NCBI GenBank assembly: GCA_011525385.1
Contig: WTGF01000080.1
Location: 1 to 42,240, forward strand
Direction: 5' to 3'
Origin: Chloroflexota bacterium
Lineage (GTDB): Bacteria; Chloroflexota; Anaerolineae; Aggregatilineales; Phototrophicaceae
DNA: 42,240 nucleotides
Shown: positions 41,941 to 42,240 of the stretch, in pieces
Layout of the letters: every line of letters begins with the position of its first letter
Position numbering within the stretch: the stretch's first letter is position 1
The notes under the pieces: model-generated
Databases searched by the model: none
The model's input: only the letters and a program-made list of their open reading frames with translations
Told to the model about the DNA's origin: nothing
Program-made: the position numbers and the translations under genes

Positions 41941-42240
41941 AAGCCGCGGCGTTGGAAGCGCTCTTCTTTCCAGAAGTCGCCCTCGTTATGGTAGCCGCCC
42001 GGTCCCCCCTCGGTCCCCCCGCTAAGCGGGGGGCGGAAATCCCAAAACCCGGTTTGTCAACCGGTTGGCATTCGAGATTGTGGTTGGTTTGTGTTCTAGA
42101 AAAACCCGCGACGCTGGAAGCGCTCTTCTTTCCAGAAGTCGCCGTCGTTGTGGTAGCCGCCCGGTCCCCCCTCGTTCCCCCCGCTAAGCGGGGGGCGGAA
42201 ATCCCAAAACCCGGTTTGTCAACCGGTTGGCATTCGAGAT
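41941..42240. repeat. Tandem 162-bp repeat, at least 1.9 copies
   Basis: Two direct copies with a 162-bp period (anchor GGAAGCGCTCTTCTTTCC at 41954 and 42116); the second runs off the window. Each carries CCCCCCGCTAAGCGGGGGG and CCGGTTTGTCAACCGG stem-loops. Read on the minus strand, both encode PGGYHN(E/D)GDFWKEERFQ followed by RRGFF, ending at a stop only in the second copy, so a decayed gene end may be included. Confidence 0.8.

Overview
The window (about 58% GC) looks like a chromosomal segment of an uncultured Chloroflexota bacterium, probably Anaerolineae/Caldilineales-like. This is inferred from the gene content (many peptide ABC transporters, S9 peptidases, enolase-superfamily and MmgE/PrpD enzymes) and from the abundant short GC-rich palindromic repeats between genes. 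No rRNA or tRNA gene, CRISPR array, transposase or integrase was seen, and no single gene fixes the taxonomy.

Layout. (1) 17-11250, plus strand: a nine-gene catabolic/uptake operon: ornithine cyclodeaminase-like, M24/creatinase-like, MmgE/PrpD, muconate-lactonizing-type enolase, peptide-binding protein, two permeases, DegT-type PLP enzyme and a second MmgE/PrpD. (2) 11320-14684: a COG3375 acetyltransferase (minus), a MITE-like element, then a cysteine-synthase-like PLP enzyme and an RpiR/SIS regulator (plus). (3) 14698-20573, minus: a second peptide ABC set preceded by an OSBS/N-acylamino-acid racemase and a cytosolic class-A beta-lactamase-like protein. An M81 (MlrC-type) peptidase is divergent at 20768. 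(4) 22480-25067, plus: three tandem copies of a roughly 900-bp cassette. Each has an upstream hairpin, an extended -10, a 207-209-nt conserved leader containing a small stem-loop, a gene for a 160-162-residue phage-structural-like protein, and (after the gene) a hairpin. This is the most unusual part of the window. (5) 25359-37025, minus: a third peptide ABC set followed by two S9 peptidases and a 1048-residue BNR-repeat protein. A LacI regulator is divergent at 37364, with a perfect 15-bp palindrome just downstream of the predicted promoter of the operon. (6) 38440-41076, minus: an APC amino-acid permease fused to two universal-stress domains. (7) 41077-42240: a repeat island with no gene.

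How it fits together. Most genes serve import and breakdown of peptides and unusual or D-configured amino acids: three binding-protein/permease sets, five peptidase-like proteins, two enolase-superfamily enzymes, two PLP enzymes and an amino-acid permease. None of the three ABC sets carries an ATPase gene, so shared ATPases must be encoded elsewhere. Local control is suggested by RpiR and LacI regulators.

The repeats also shape genes. One copy is inserted in frame in the DegT-type enzyme, and copies supply the apparent start codons of two other genes.
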